Positions 23,701 to 34,469 of a DNA stretch of 64,000 nt are shown here, one piece after another; position 1 is the first letter of the stretch; every line of letters begins with the position of its first letter. Source of the DNA: Arcuatula senhousia. Lineage: Eukaryota; Mollusca; Bivalvia; Mytilida; Mytilidae. A program made the position numbers and the translations under genes. The stretch lies in contig OZ020306.1 of the NCBI GenBank assembly GCA_963971305.1, forward strand, positions 57,820,686 through 57,884,685, given 5' to 3'. The notes beneath the pieces were generated by a model that was not told the origin of the DNA, ran no database searches, and saw nothing but the letters and a program-made list of their open reading frames with translations.

Positions 23701-26463
23701 CATAATTACTTTAGTCCTATTTTTTCAAGTAAATGTGGTCGGATCTTCCTTAAACTTGGTCAACATGTAGAACTAAGGCTAGTGTATCCATAAAATACAA
23801 AATTATACCAATTGATGCCCTAAAGGGGTGTCAGGGGGGTCTCAAAGTTGCCAGGAGGGTCCAAAAAGCACATTGCTTTCGTACCAAAATCTGTATATCT
23901 TGAAAACGGTTAACTTTAATGATATCAACTATGCATTTTATAAGTAGCACATTACATGCCTCACATATATACGGCATGCAATTAAATGTACGATCTAAAA
24001 TGGTGGACCAGAGGTGCCTAAAATAGGGGTGGGGTCACCCTAGCAAAAATGAACAAGTGGGAATATTTTGAAAATTGTACAATGGATTTCTGCAAACCTG
24101 ACACTAAAGTAGTAGCCTATTTAATGATACATACAAATAAAAGATTAATTTTGTTCTATGTGTACAGGTTTTTTTTTAAAGATTTTTTTTTATTTAATTT
24201 TTTTTATTTCTTAATGAAAAAAAAAAATTTAAAAAAATTGGGAAAAAAAAACTGTTAAAGTTAGCAAAGTTTGGTTTTCATCAGTAGACACGGGGCATTT
24301 TGTTTGGCCCGGTAGCCAATTTTGAAAAGATTCAGACAAATTTACAAAAATTATTCCATTTATCAATATTTTAATGAAAAAAAAATTATTAAAAAAATCT
24401 GGAAAAAAAACCTATTTAAGTTAGCAAAGTTTGGTTTTCACCAATGGACTCCCAGCATCATGTTTAGTCCAGAAGCCAATTTTGAAATGAATCTGACATA
24501 CTTTAAGAAATTAGCCGATTTTTTTGTCGGCCATTTTGAAAATGACGAAATGCAAAAACTTATAACGTTCCACGCACAACTTCACATAGCAACCATCCTT
24601 TCTACCAAGTTTCAGTTCTTTACTTAAATCGCTTCTATAAAATAATCTCCGGACAAAATTTTGAAATCCAAAAAACAGAATAACAATATGTCTTCCGAAA
24701 TACTTCGTTTCGGTCGACATAATTAGTCCCATTTTTTCAAGTAAATGTGGTCGGATCTTCCTTAAACTTGGTCAACATGTAGAACTAAGGCTAGTGTATC
24801 CATAAAATACAAAATTATACCAATTGATGCCCTAAAGGCGTGTCAGGGGGGTCTCAAAGTTGCCAGGAGGGTCCAAAAAGCACATTGCTTTCGTACCAAA
24901 ATCTGTATATCTTGAAAACGGTTAACTTTAATGATATGAACTATGCATTTTATAAGTAGCACATTACATGCCTCACATATATACGGCATGCAATTAAATG
25001 TACGATCTAAAATGGTGGACCAGAGGTGCCTAAAATAGGGGTGGGGTCACCCTAGCAAAAATGAACAAGTGGGAATATTTTGAAAATTGTACAATGGATT
25101 TCTGCAAACCTGACACTAAAGTAGTAGCCTATTTAATGATACATACAAATAAAAGATTAATTTTGTTCTATGTGTACAGGTTTTTTTTTAAAGATTTTTT
25201 TTTTATTTAATTTTTTTATTTCTTAATGAAAAAAAAAATTTAAAAAAATTGGGAAAAAAAACTGTTAAAGTTAGCAAAGTTTGGTTTTCATCAGTAGACA
25301 CGGGGCATTTTGTTTGGCCCGGTAGCCAATTTTGAAAAGATTCAGACAAACTTTACAAAAATTATTCCATTTATCAATATTTTAATGAAAAAAAAATTAT
25401 TAAAAAAATCTGGAAAAAAAACCTATTTAAGTTAGCAAAGTTTGGTTTTCACCAATGGACTCCCAGCATCATGTTTAGTCCAGAAGCCAATTTTGAAATG
25501 AATCTGACATACTTTAAGAAATTAGCCGATTTTTTTTTGTCGGCCATTTTGAAAATGACGAAATGCAAAAACTTATAACATTCCACGCACAACTTCACAT
25601 AGCAACCATCCTTTCTACCAAGTTTCAGTTCTTTACTTAAATCGCTTCTATAAAATAATCTCCGGACAAAATTTTGAAATCCAAAAAACAGAATAACAAT
25701 ATGTCTTCCGAAATACTTCGTTTCGGTCGACATAATTAGTCCCATTTTTTCAAGTAAATGTGGTCGGATCTTCCTTAAACTTGGTCAACATGTAGAACTA
25801 AGGCTAGTGTATCCATAAAATACAAAATTATACCAATTGATGCCCTAAAGGGATGTCAGGGGGGTCTCAAAGTTGCCAGGAGGGTCCAAAAAGCACATTG
25901 CTTTCGTACCAAAATCTGTATATCTTGAAAACGGTTAACTTTAATGATATGAACTATGCATTTTATAAGTAGCACATTACATGCCTCACATATATACGGC
26001 ATGCAATTAAATGTACGATCTAAAATGGTGGACCAGAGGTGCCTAAAATAGGGGTGGGGTCACCCTAGCAAAAATGAACAAGTGGGAATATTTTGAAAAT
26101 TGTACAATGGATTTCTGCAAACCTGACACTAAAGTAGTAGCCTATTTAATGATACATACAAATAAAAGATTAATTTTGTTCTATGTGTACAGGTTTTTTT
26201 AAAGATTTTTTTTTTATTTAATTTTTTTATTTCTTAATGAAAAAAAAAATTAAAAAAAATTGGGAAAAAAAAAACTGTTAAAGTTAGCAAAGTTTGGTTT
26301 TCATCAGTAGACACGGGGCATTTTGTTTGGCCCGGTAGCCAATTTTGAAAAGATTCAGACAAACTTTACAAAAATTATTCCATTTATCGATATTTTAATG
26401 AAAAAAAAATTATTAAAAAAATCTGGAAAAAAAACCTATTTAAGTTAGCAAAGTTTGGTTTTC
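23701..26463 (+). repeat. Family E satellite, units left of the retrozyme array
   Basis: caccaatgg starts at 24439 and 25450 (spacing 1011). The unit that should follow is interrupted at ggttttc (26463) by the 358-bp array and resumes at accaatgg (28849). Confidence 0.9.
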
Positions 26464-26598
26464 AAAATTGTCTAAACCCTAAGTTTCTTCCTACCCCAGA
26501 CATAGGTTGAATATCTTATTAATAATTTGGTTCCCCAGTTTGATATTTTTGGTTATACTGTTCTATGCTCTTTATATTCATACAGTGTTTGGCATTTT

Positions 26599-26672
26599 CA
26601 ATATTTTTGGTAGAGCGCCTCTGATGAGTCTTGAATAGACGAAACGCGCGTCAGGCGTAGCAAAATTTATTG
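26599..26672 (+). ncRNA. Type I hammerhead ribozyme, copy 1
   Basis: The core is complete: CTGATGA at 26621-26627, stem II gtc/gac (26628-26630 with 26638-26640) closed by ttgaata, then GAAA at 26641-26644. A minimal stem III cg/cg follows, then the TC cleavage dinucleotide at 26651-26652. Stem I pairs gcgcct 26615-26620 with aggcgt 26653-26658. It extends past an internal loop (gtaga against ag) to ttttg/caaaa and then caata 26599-26603 with tattg 26668-26672. The internal loop in helix I facing loop II is where natural hammerheads make their tertiary contact. Cleavage is predicted after 26652. The very short stem III is known from metazoan hammerheads. Confidence 0.92.
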
Positions 26673-26956
26673 TCTGGAACTTTGTTGTCATTTGTATTTC
26701 GAACACACGTGAAGGTTAGCACTGCTGGTGGAGTTTAAATTCCCCGAGGTTAACCCGCTCCGGCACCAACACTTTTGAGTTGGAGAATACATCAAAGCTT
26801 TAAATTATCCGTCTAAATTTCAAAATTGTCTAAACCCTAAGTTTCTTCCTACCCCAGACATAGGTTGAATATCTTATTAATAATTTGGTTCCCCAGTTTG
26901 ATATTTTTGGTTATACTGTTCTATGCTCTTTATATTCATACAGTGTTTGGCATTTT

Positions 26957-27030
26957 CAATATTTTTGGTAGAGCGCCTCTGATGAGTCTTGAATAGACGA
27001 AACGCGCGTCAGGCGTAGCAAAATTTATTG
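26957..27030 (+). ncRNA. Hammerhead ribozyme, copy 2
   Basis: Identical to copy 1 by eye; predicted cut after 27010. Confidence 0.92.
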
Positions 27031-27314
27031 TCTGGAACTTTGTTGTCATTTGTATTTCGAACACACGTGAAGGTTAGCACTGCTGGTGGAGTTTAAATTC
27101 CCCGAGGTTAACCCGCTCCGGCACCAACACTTTTGAGTTGGAGAATACATCAAAGCTTTAAATTATCCGTCTAAATTTCAAAATTGTCTAAACCCTAAGT
27201 TTCTTCCTACCCCAGACATAGGTTGAATATCTTATTAATAATTTGGTTCCCCAGTTTGATATTTTTGGTTATACTGTTCTATGCTCTTTATATTCATACA
27301 GTGTTTGGCATTTT

Positions 27315-27388
27315 CAATATTTTTGGTAGAGCGCCTCTGATGAGTCTTGAATAGACGAAACGCGCGTCAGGCGTAGCAAAATTTATTG
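27315..27388 (+). ncRNA. Hammerhead ribozyme, copy 3
   Basis: Identical to copy 1 by eye; predicted cut after 27368. Confidence 0.92.
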
Positions 27389-27672
27389 TCTGGAACTTTG
27401 TTGTCATTTGTATTTCGAACACACGTGAAGGTTAGCACTGCTGGTGGAGTTTAAATTCCCCGAGGTTAACCCGCTCCGGCACCAACACTTTTGAGTTGGA
27501 GAATACATCAAAGCTTTAAATTATCCGTCTAAATTTCAAAATTGTCTAAACCCTAAGTTTCTTCCTACCCCAGACATAGGTTGAATATCTTATTAATAAT
27601 TTGGTTCCCCAGTTTGATATTTTTGGTTATACTGTTCTATGCTCTTTATATTCATACAGTGTTTGGCATTTT

Positions 27673-27746
27673 CAATATTTTTGGTAGAGCGCCTCTGATG
27701 AGTCTTGAATAGACGAAACGCGCGTCAGGCGTAGCAAAATTTATTG
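27673..27746 (+). ncRNA. Hammerhead ribozyme, copy 4
   Basis: Identical to copy 1 by eye; predicted cut after 27726. Confidence 0.92.
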
Positions 27747-28030
27747 TCTGGAACTTTGTTGTCATTTGTATTTCGAACACACGTGAAGGTTAGCACTGCT
27801 GGTGGAGTTTAAATTCCCCGAGGTTAACCCGCTCCGGCACCAACACTTTTGAGTTGGAGAATACATCAAAGCTTTAAATTATCCGTCTAAATTTCAAAAT
27901 TGTCTAAACCCTAAGTTTCTTCCTACCCCAGACATAGGTTGAATATCTTATTAATAATTTGGTTCCCCAGTTTGATATTTTTGGTTATACTGTTCTATGC
28001 TCTTTATATTCATACAGTGTTTGGCATTTT

Positions 28031-28104
28031 CAATATTTTTGGTAGAGCGCCTCTGATGAGTCTTGAATAGACGAAACGCGCGTCAGGCGTAGCAAAATTT
28101 ATTG
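28031..28104 (+). ncRNA. Hammerhead ribozyme, copy 5
   Basis: Identical to copy 1 by eye; predicted cut after 28084. Confidence 0.92.
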
Positions 28105-28388
28105 TCTGGAACTTTGTTGTCATTTGTATTTCGAACACACGTGAAGGTTAGCACTGCTGGTGGAGTTTAAATTCCCCGAGGTTAACCCGCTCCGGCACCA
28201 ACACTTTTGAGTTGGAGAATACATCAAAGCTTTAAATTATCCGTCTAAATTTCAAAATTGTCTAAACCCTAAGTTTCTTCCTACCCCAGACATAGGTTGA
28301 ATATCTTATTAATAATTTGGTTCCCCAGTTTGATATTTTTGGTTATACTGTTCTATGCTCTTTATATTCATACAGTGTTTGGCATTTT

Positions 28389-28462
28389 CAATATTTTTGG
28401 TAGAGCGCCTCTGATGAGTCTTGAATAGACGAAACGCGCGTCAGGCGTAGCAAAATTTATTG
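28389..28462 (+). ncRNA. Hammerhead ribozyme, copy 6
   Basis: Identical to copy 1 by eye; predicted cut after 28442. Confidence 0.92.
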
Positions 28463-28746
28463 TCTGGAACTTTGTTGTCATTTGTATTTCGAACACACGT
28501 GAAGGTTAGCACTGCTGGTGGAGTTTAAATTCCCCGAGGTTAACCCGCTCCGGCACCAACACTTTTGAGTTGGAGAATACATCAAAGCTTTAAATTATCC
28601 GTCTAAATTTCAAAATTGTCTAAACCCTAAGTTTCTTCCTACCCCAGACATAGGTTGAATATCTTATTAATAATTTGGTTCCCCAGTTTGATATTTTTGG
28701 TTATACTGTTCTATGCTCTTTATATTCATACAGTGTTTGGCATTTT

Positions 28747-28820
28747 CAATATTTTTGGTAGAGCGCCTCTGATGAGTCTTGAATAGACGAAACGCGCGTC
28801 AGGCGTAGCAAAATTTATTG
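28747..28820 (+). ncRNA. Hammerhead ribozyme, copy 7 (last, in the partial unit)
   Basis: Complete core and full helix I although the unit stops 24 bp later at 28844. Predicted cut after 28800. With copies 1-6 it would release six 358-nt monomers from a read-through transcript. Confidence 0.92.
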
Positions 28821-28844
28821 TCTGGAACTTTGTTGTCATTTGTA

Positions 28845-30115
28845 TTTCACCAATGGACTCCCAGCATCATGTTTAGTCCAGAAGCCAATTTTGAAATGAA
28901 TCTGACATACTTTAAGAAATTAGCCGATTTTTTTGTCGGCCATTTTGAAAATGACGAAATGCAAAAACTTATAACGTTCCACGCACAACTTCACATAGCA
29001 ACCATCCTTTCTACCAAGTTTCAGTTCTTAACTTAAATCGCTTCTATAAAATAATCTCCGGACAAAATTTTGAAATCCAAAAAACAGAATAACAATATGT
29101 CTTCCGAAATACTTCGTTTCGGTCGACATAATTAGTCCCATTTTTTCAAGTAAATGTGGTCGGATCTTCCTTAAACTTGGTCAACATGTAGAACTAATGC
29201 TAGTGTATCCATAAAATACAAAATTATACCAATTGATGCCCTAAAGGGATGTCAGGGGGGTCTCAAAGTTGCCAGGAGGGTCCAAAAAGCACATTGCTTT
29301 CGTACCAAAATCTGTATATCTTGAAAACGGTTAACTTTAATGATATGAACTATGCATTTTATAAGTAGCACATTACATGCCTCACATATATACGGCATGC
29401 AATTAAATGTACGATCTAAAATGGTGGACCAGAGGTGCCTAAAATAGGGGTGGGGTCACCCTAGCAAAAATGAACAAGTGGGAATATTTTGAAAATTGTA
29501 CAATGGATTTCTGCAAACCTGACACTAAAGTAGTAGCCTATTTAATGATACATACAAATAAAAGATTAATTTTGTTCTATGTGTACAGGTTTTTTTTTAA
29601 AGATTTTTTTTTTATTTAATTTTTTTATTTCTTAATGAAAAAAAAAATTAAAAAAAATTGGGAAAAAAAACTGTTAAAGTTAGCAAAGTTTGGTTTTCAT
29701 CAGTAGACAAGGGGCATTTTGTTTGGCTCGGTAGCCAATTTTGAAAAGATTCAGACAAACTTTACAAAAATTATTCCATTTATCAATATTTTAATGAAAA
29801 AAAAAATATTAAAAAAATCTGGAAAAAAAACCTATTTAAGTTAGCAAAGTTTGGTTTTCACCAATGGACTCCCAGCATCATGTTTAGTCCAGAAGCCAAC
29901 TTTAAGAAATTAGCCGATTTTTTTGTCGGCCATTTTGAAAATGACGAAATGCAAAAACTTATAACGTTCCACGCACAACTTCACATAGCAACCATCCTTT
30001 CTACCAAGTTTCAGTTCTTTACTTAAATCGCTTCTATAAAATAATCTCCGGACAAAATTTTGAAATCCAAAAAACAGAATAACAATATGTCTTCCGAAAT
30101 ACTTCGGGTCGACAT
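28845..30115 (+). repeat. Family E satellite right of the retrozyme array
   Basis: The interrupted unit resumes at accaatgg. The last unit starts at 29859, lacks a short internal stretch (agaagccaactttaag) and passes into family G at the cgacataataatg stem-loop near 30110. Confidence 0.85.
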
Positions 30116-33100
30116 AATAATGAAAAAAAATAAACGCGACAATAACAATATGTCTTCCGAATAACTGCGTTTCGGTCGACATAATAAGGGCTAATTTTCC
30201 ATGTATTTGTGGTCCGATCTTCATGAAACTTGGTAATTAGGTAGACCTTAGGCTTATGTACTACATAATAAAAAAATTCAGCAAATTGAGACTCTAAAAA
30301 GGGCTATAGGGGTGTCAAAAAGGGGCCAGAAGGGCATCCAAAACATAATAATTTCACACTAAAATCCATTTATATTGTAATTTGTTCATCCTATGGATAT
30401 GAAATATGCATTTTATAAAACGACTATTGTGTACCTGACTAAGATATGGCATGTGATTTAATGTATGAGCTAAAATGGGCAATTAAAGGGGCCCAAAATA
30501 GCATACAGTCACTTTTGCTAAACCGAACAAATGGAAATAAGTAAAAAACTGTATAATGGATATCGTTTAAACTGACATTAAATTTGTAGGTCTTTTTAAG
30601 CTGCATACATAAAATTAAGTTTCTTTCATGTACACGTAAATATTGATTTTACATAATTTTTTTAGATTTTTTTTTGTTTGTTTTTTTGTGAGGTTAAGTT
30701 TTGTTCTGTTTTTTTTTGGGGGGGGGGTAAGTTTTTTTTTACTCGCCTAAACTTGCCATCATTTAAAACTCTTAAATAAAAAATTTGGTTAAAATCGGAG
30801 AATGTTGAAATTTTACGGGAAGTGGCGGCCATTTTGAAATTTTTGAACTTTTTGAACCCGCCATCTTTCGAAACTCTTAAATATAAAATTTCATCAAAAT
30901 CTGAAATTTTAAAAAAATTTACAGGAAGTGGCGGCCATATTTTTGACTCTGCGCCCCAACTCGCCATCCTTTAAAACTCCTAGATATCAATTTTTATTAA
31001 AATCAGAGAACGTTTAAAATTTTTTACCGTAATGGCGGCCATTTTGAAATCTGAAATTGTCCATTCCGCCCGTGAAGAGCAGCCATCTTGGTTCCGCGAA
31101 GTTTCACTGCAACAGATATCATGATGACGTATCATCATACCAAGTTTGGATCCACAATATAAAACGGTTCTTTAGTTATGACACGGACAAAAAATTGGCG
31201 ACAATAAGAATAATAAGAATAATAATAATGAAAAAAAATAAACGCGACAATAACAATATGTCTACCGAATAACTGCGTTTCGGTCGACATAATAAGGGCT
31301 AATTTTCCATGTATTTGTGGTCCGATCTTCATGAAACTTGGTAATTAGGTAGACCTTAGGCTAATGTACTACATAATAAAAAAATTCAGCAAATTGAGAC
31401 TCTAAAAAGGGCTATAGGGGTGTCAAAAAGGGGCCAGAAGGGCATCCAAAACATAATAATTTCACACTAAAATCCATTTATGTTGTAATTTGTTCATCCT
31501 ATGGATATGAAATATGCATTTTATAAAAAGACTATTGTGTACCTGACTAAGATATGGCATGTGATTTAATGTATAAGCTAAAATGGGCAATTAAAGGGGC
31601 CCAAAATAGCATACAGTCACTTTTGCTAAACCGAACAAATGGAAATAAGTAAAAAACTGTATAATGGATATCGTTTAAACTGACATTAAATTTGTAGGTC
31701 TTTTTAAGCTGCATACATAAAATTAAGTTTCTTTCATGTACACGTAAATATTGATTTTACATAATTTTTTTAGATTTTTTTTTGTTTGTTTTTTTGTGAG
31801 GTTAAGTTTTTTTTGTTTTTGTTTTTTTTTTGGGGGGGGGGTAAGTTTTTTTTTACTCGCCTAAACTTGCCATCATTTAAAACTCTTAAATAAAAAATTT
31901 GGTTAAAATCGGAGAATGTTGAAATTTTACGGGAAGTGGCGGCCATTTTGAAATTTTTGAACCCGCCATCTTTCGAAACTCTTAAATATAAAATTTCATC
32001 AAAATCTGAAATTTTAAAAAAATTTACAGGAAGTGGCGGCCATTTTGAATTTTTCAAAATTTTTGACTCTGCGCCCCAACTCGCCATCCTTTAAAACTCC
32101 TAGATATCAATTTTTATTAAAATCAGAGAACGTTTAAAATTTTTTACCGTAATGGCGGCCATTTTGAAATCTGAAATTGTCCATTCCGCCCGTGAAGAGC
32201 AGCCATCTTGGTTCCGCGAAGTTTCACTGCAACAGATATCATGATGACGTATCATCATACCAAGTTTGGATCCACAATATAAAACGGTTCTTTAGTTATG
32301 ACACGGACAAAAAATTGGCGACAATAAGAATAATAAGAATAATAATAATGAAAAAAAATAAACGCGACAATAACAATATGTCTACCGAATAACTGCGTTT
32401 CGGTCGACATAATAAGGGCTAATTTTCCATGTATTTGTGGTCCGATCTTCATGAAACTTGGTAATTAGGTAGACCTTAGGCTAATGTACTACATAATAAA
32501 AAAATTCAGCAAATTGAGACTCTAAAAAGGGCTATAGGGGTGTCAAAAAGGGGCCAGAAGGGCATCCAAAACATAATAATTTCACACTAAAATCCATTTA
32601 TGTTGTAATTTGTTCATCCTATGGATATGAAATATGCATTTTATAAAAAGACTATTGTGTACCTGACTAAGATATGGCATGTGATTTAATGTATAAGCTA
32701 AAATGGGCAATTAAAGGGGCCCAAAATAGCATACAGTCACTTTTGCTAAACCGAACAAATGGAAATAAGTAAAAAACTGTATAATGGATATCGTTTAAAC
32801 TGACATTAAATTTGTAGGTCTTTTTAAGCTGCATACATAAAATTAAGTTTCTTTCATGTACACGTAAATATTGATTTTACATAATTTTTTTAGATTTTTT
32901 TTTGTTTGTTTTTTTGTGAGGTTAAGTTTTTTTTGTTTTTGTTTTTTTTTGGGGGGGGGGTAAGTTTTTTTTTACTCGCCTAAACTTGCCATCATTTAAA
33001 ACTCTTAAATAAAAAATTTGGTTAAAATCGGAGAATGTTGAAATTTTACGGGAAGTGGCGGCCATTTTGAAATTTTTGAACCCGCCATCTTTCGAAACTC

Positions 33101-33528
33101 TTAAATATAAAATTTCATCAAAATCTGAAATTTTAAAAAAATTTACAGGAAGTGGCGGCCATTTTGAATTTTTCAAAATTTTTGACTCTGCGCCCCAACT
33201 CGCCATCCTTTAAAACTCCTAGATATCAATTTTTATTAAAATCAGAGAACGTTTAAAATTTTTTACCGTAATGGCGGCCATTTTGAAATCTGAAATTGTC
33301 CATTCCGCCCGTGAAGAGCAGCCATCTTGGTTCCGCGAAGTTTCACTGCAACAGATATCATGATGACGTATCATCATACCAAGTTTGGATCCACAATATA
33401 AAACGGTTCTTTAGTTATGACACGGACAAAAAATTGGCGACAATAAGAATAATAAGAATAATAATAATGAAAAAAAATAAACGCGACAATAACAATATGT
33501 CTACCGAATAACTGCGTTTTGGTCGACA
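30116..33528 (+). repeat. Family G satellite: three 1.11-kb units, half E-like and half F-like
   Basis: The landmark aataagggctaa starts at 30183, 31291 and 32411 (spacings 1108 and 1120). The first ~430 bp of each unit (ctaattttccatg to gcatacataaaatt) is a diverged version of the second half of family E. The rest carries ggcggccattttgaa subunits and the aaacggttctttagttatgac block of family F. Units meet at a stem-loop, atgtc/gacat outside and ccgaa/ttcgg inside. Small open frames recur with the unit (71 and 65 codons) and look non-coding. Confidence 0.85.
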
Positions 33529-33958
33529 TAATAATGAAAAAAAATAAACGCGACAATAACTATATGTCTACCGAATAACTGCGTTTCGGTCGACATAATA
33601 ATGGAAAAAAATAAACGCGACAATAACAATATGTCTACCGAATAACTGCGTTTCGGTCGACATAATAATAAGAATAAGAATAATAATAATGAAAAAAAAT
33701 AAACGCGACAATAACAATATGTCTACCCAATAACTGCGTTTCGGTCGACATAATAATGAAAAAAAATAAACGCGACAATAACAATATGTCTACCGAATAA
33801 CTGCGTTTCGGTCGACATAATAATGAAAAAAATAAACGCGACAATAACAATATGTCTACCGAATAACTGCGTTTCGGTCGACATAATAATTAAAAAAAAA
33901 ATAAACGCGACAATAACAATATGTCTACCGAATAACTGCGTTTCGGTCGACATAATAA
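33460..33958 (+). repeat. 67-bp stem-loop microarray
   Basis: The G junction stem-loop plus its linker is itself amplified. ggtcgaca occurs at 33521, 33588, 33655, 33743, 33810, 33876 and 33945 (mostly 66-69 bp apart, one 88). Each unit reads aaacgcgacaataacaat, then the hairpin, then ataataatgaaaaa. The SINE-like element at 33959 starts right after the last hairpin. Confidence 0.85.
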
Positions 33959-34450
33959 TGAGTGAGTGAGTGAGTTGGTGTTTTACGCCCGTGCAACGCT
34001 ATATAGGTTATTTACAGGCGATGAACATGAAAAGGATGATAAAATGAACATGAAATGATGATGATAAATGAAATATGGAGATGGGGTGGGAAACAAAGGA
34101 CTGGTAAATTTTGAAGAACCACAGGAAAAGGGGGAAAGGTGGGTAGGGGCGGAAAATTTAGCCTATGTGGTGCACTACTGGGCGGTCCACAAAGGGGTCT
34201 TTTACGTGCATGAAGCGTGGCACTCTCCACACACGTTGGCCCACTATGGTCGGCGGTCAGGGTTTCCGTATTATAGACCTGACAACCCCCGCGGACGAGG
34301 GCTACCCTATTCAGCCACCTAGGGTACACACTTGGTCGCTCTGTGGGCTGAGCACTGACCCGACGTCAGAATCCCAAGACCCTTAGTCGCCTCTTACGAC
34401 AAGCTAGGCTCTGCTGCGGACCTATTCGCCACCCGGGCCCCGCACGGGAC
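33959..34450 (-). mobile_element. Complete SINE-like element, duplicated segment copy 1
   Basis: Full-length 492-bp copy with the head at 34450 and the (gtga)n tail at 33959. Flanking ataataa at 33952-33958 and 34451-34457 is a plausible target duplication, although the right flank is a longer (ata)n tract. Confidence 0.8.
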
Positions 34451-34469
34451 ATAATAATAATAATAATAA

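Larger units (their letters stand above)
26464..28844 (+). mobile_element. Retrozyme-type array: 358-bp units each with a hammerhead ribozyme
   Basis: The motif aaaattgtctaaaccc starts at 26464, 26822, 27180, 27538, 27896, 28254 and 28612, exactly 358 bp apart. There are six full units plus 233 bp, and I could see no base difference between units. Each unit carries one complete type I hammerhead ribozyme on the plus strand. No open reading frame of note is present, so the unit is non-coding. The array sits inside a family E unit with tttc on both sides (26460-26463 and 28845-28848), and the E unit is otherwise unbroken. Tandem non-coding units of a few hundred bases with a hammerhead are the hallmark of retrozymes, which are thought to spread through self-cleaved circular RNA copied by a host retroelement enzyme. 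Assignment to that class is from established knowledge; activity and origin here are inference. Confidence 0.88.

Noticed and set aside
26464..28844. CRISPR-like or simple satellite interpretation of the 358-bp array
   Set aside because: The period is constant, there are no unique spacers, the host is eukaryotic, and each unit carries a complete hammerhead fold.
10248..30224. Recurring 73-79-codon minus-strand frames (MSTETKYFGRHIVILFF type) and 109-codon plus-strand frames as a gene family
   Set aside because: They repeat with the 1.01-kb E unit, lie across its stem-loop, and have no domain, splice or start context.
34165..34386. Protein-coding reading of the SINE-like element (frames of 73-105 codons)
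   Set aside because: The same frames appear in every copy in both orientations and follow the element, not any gene.
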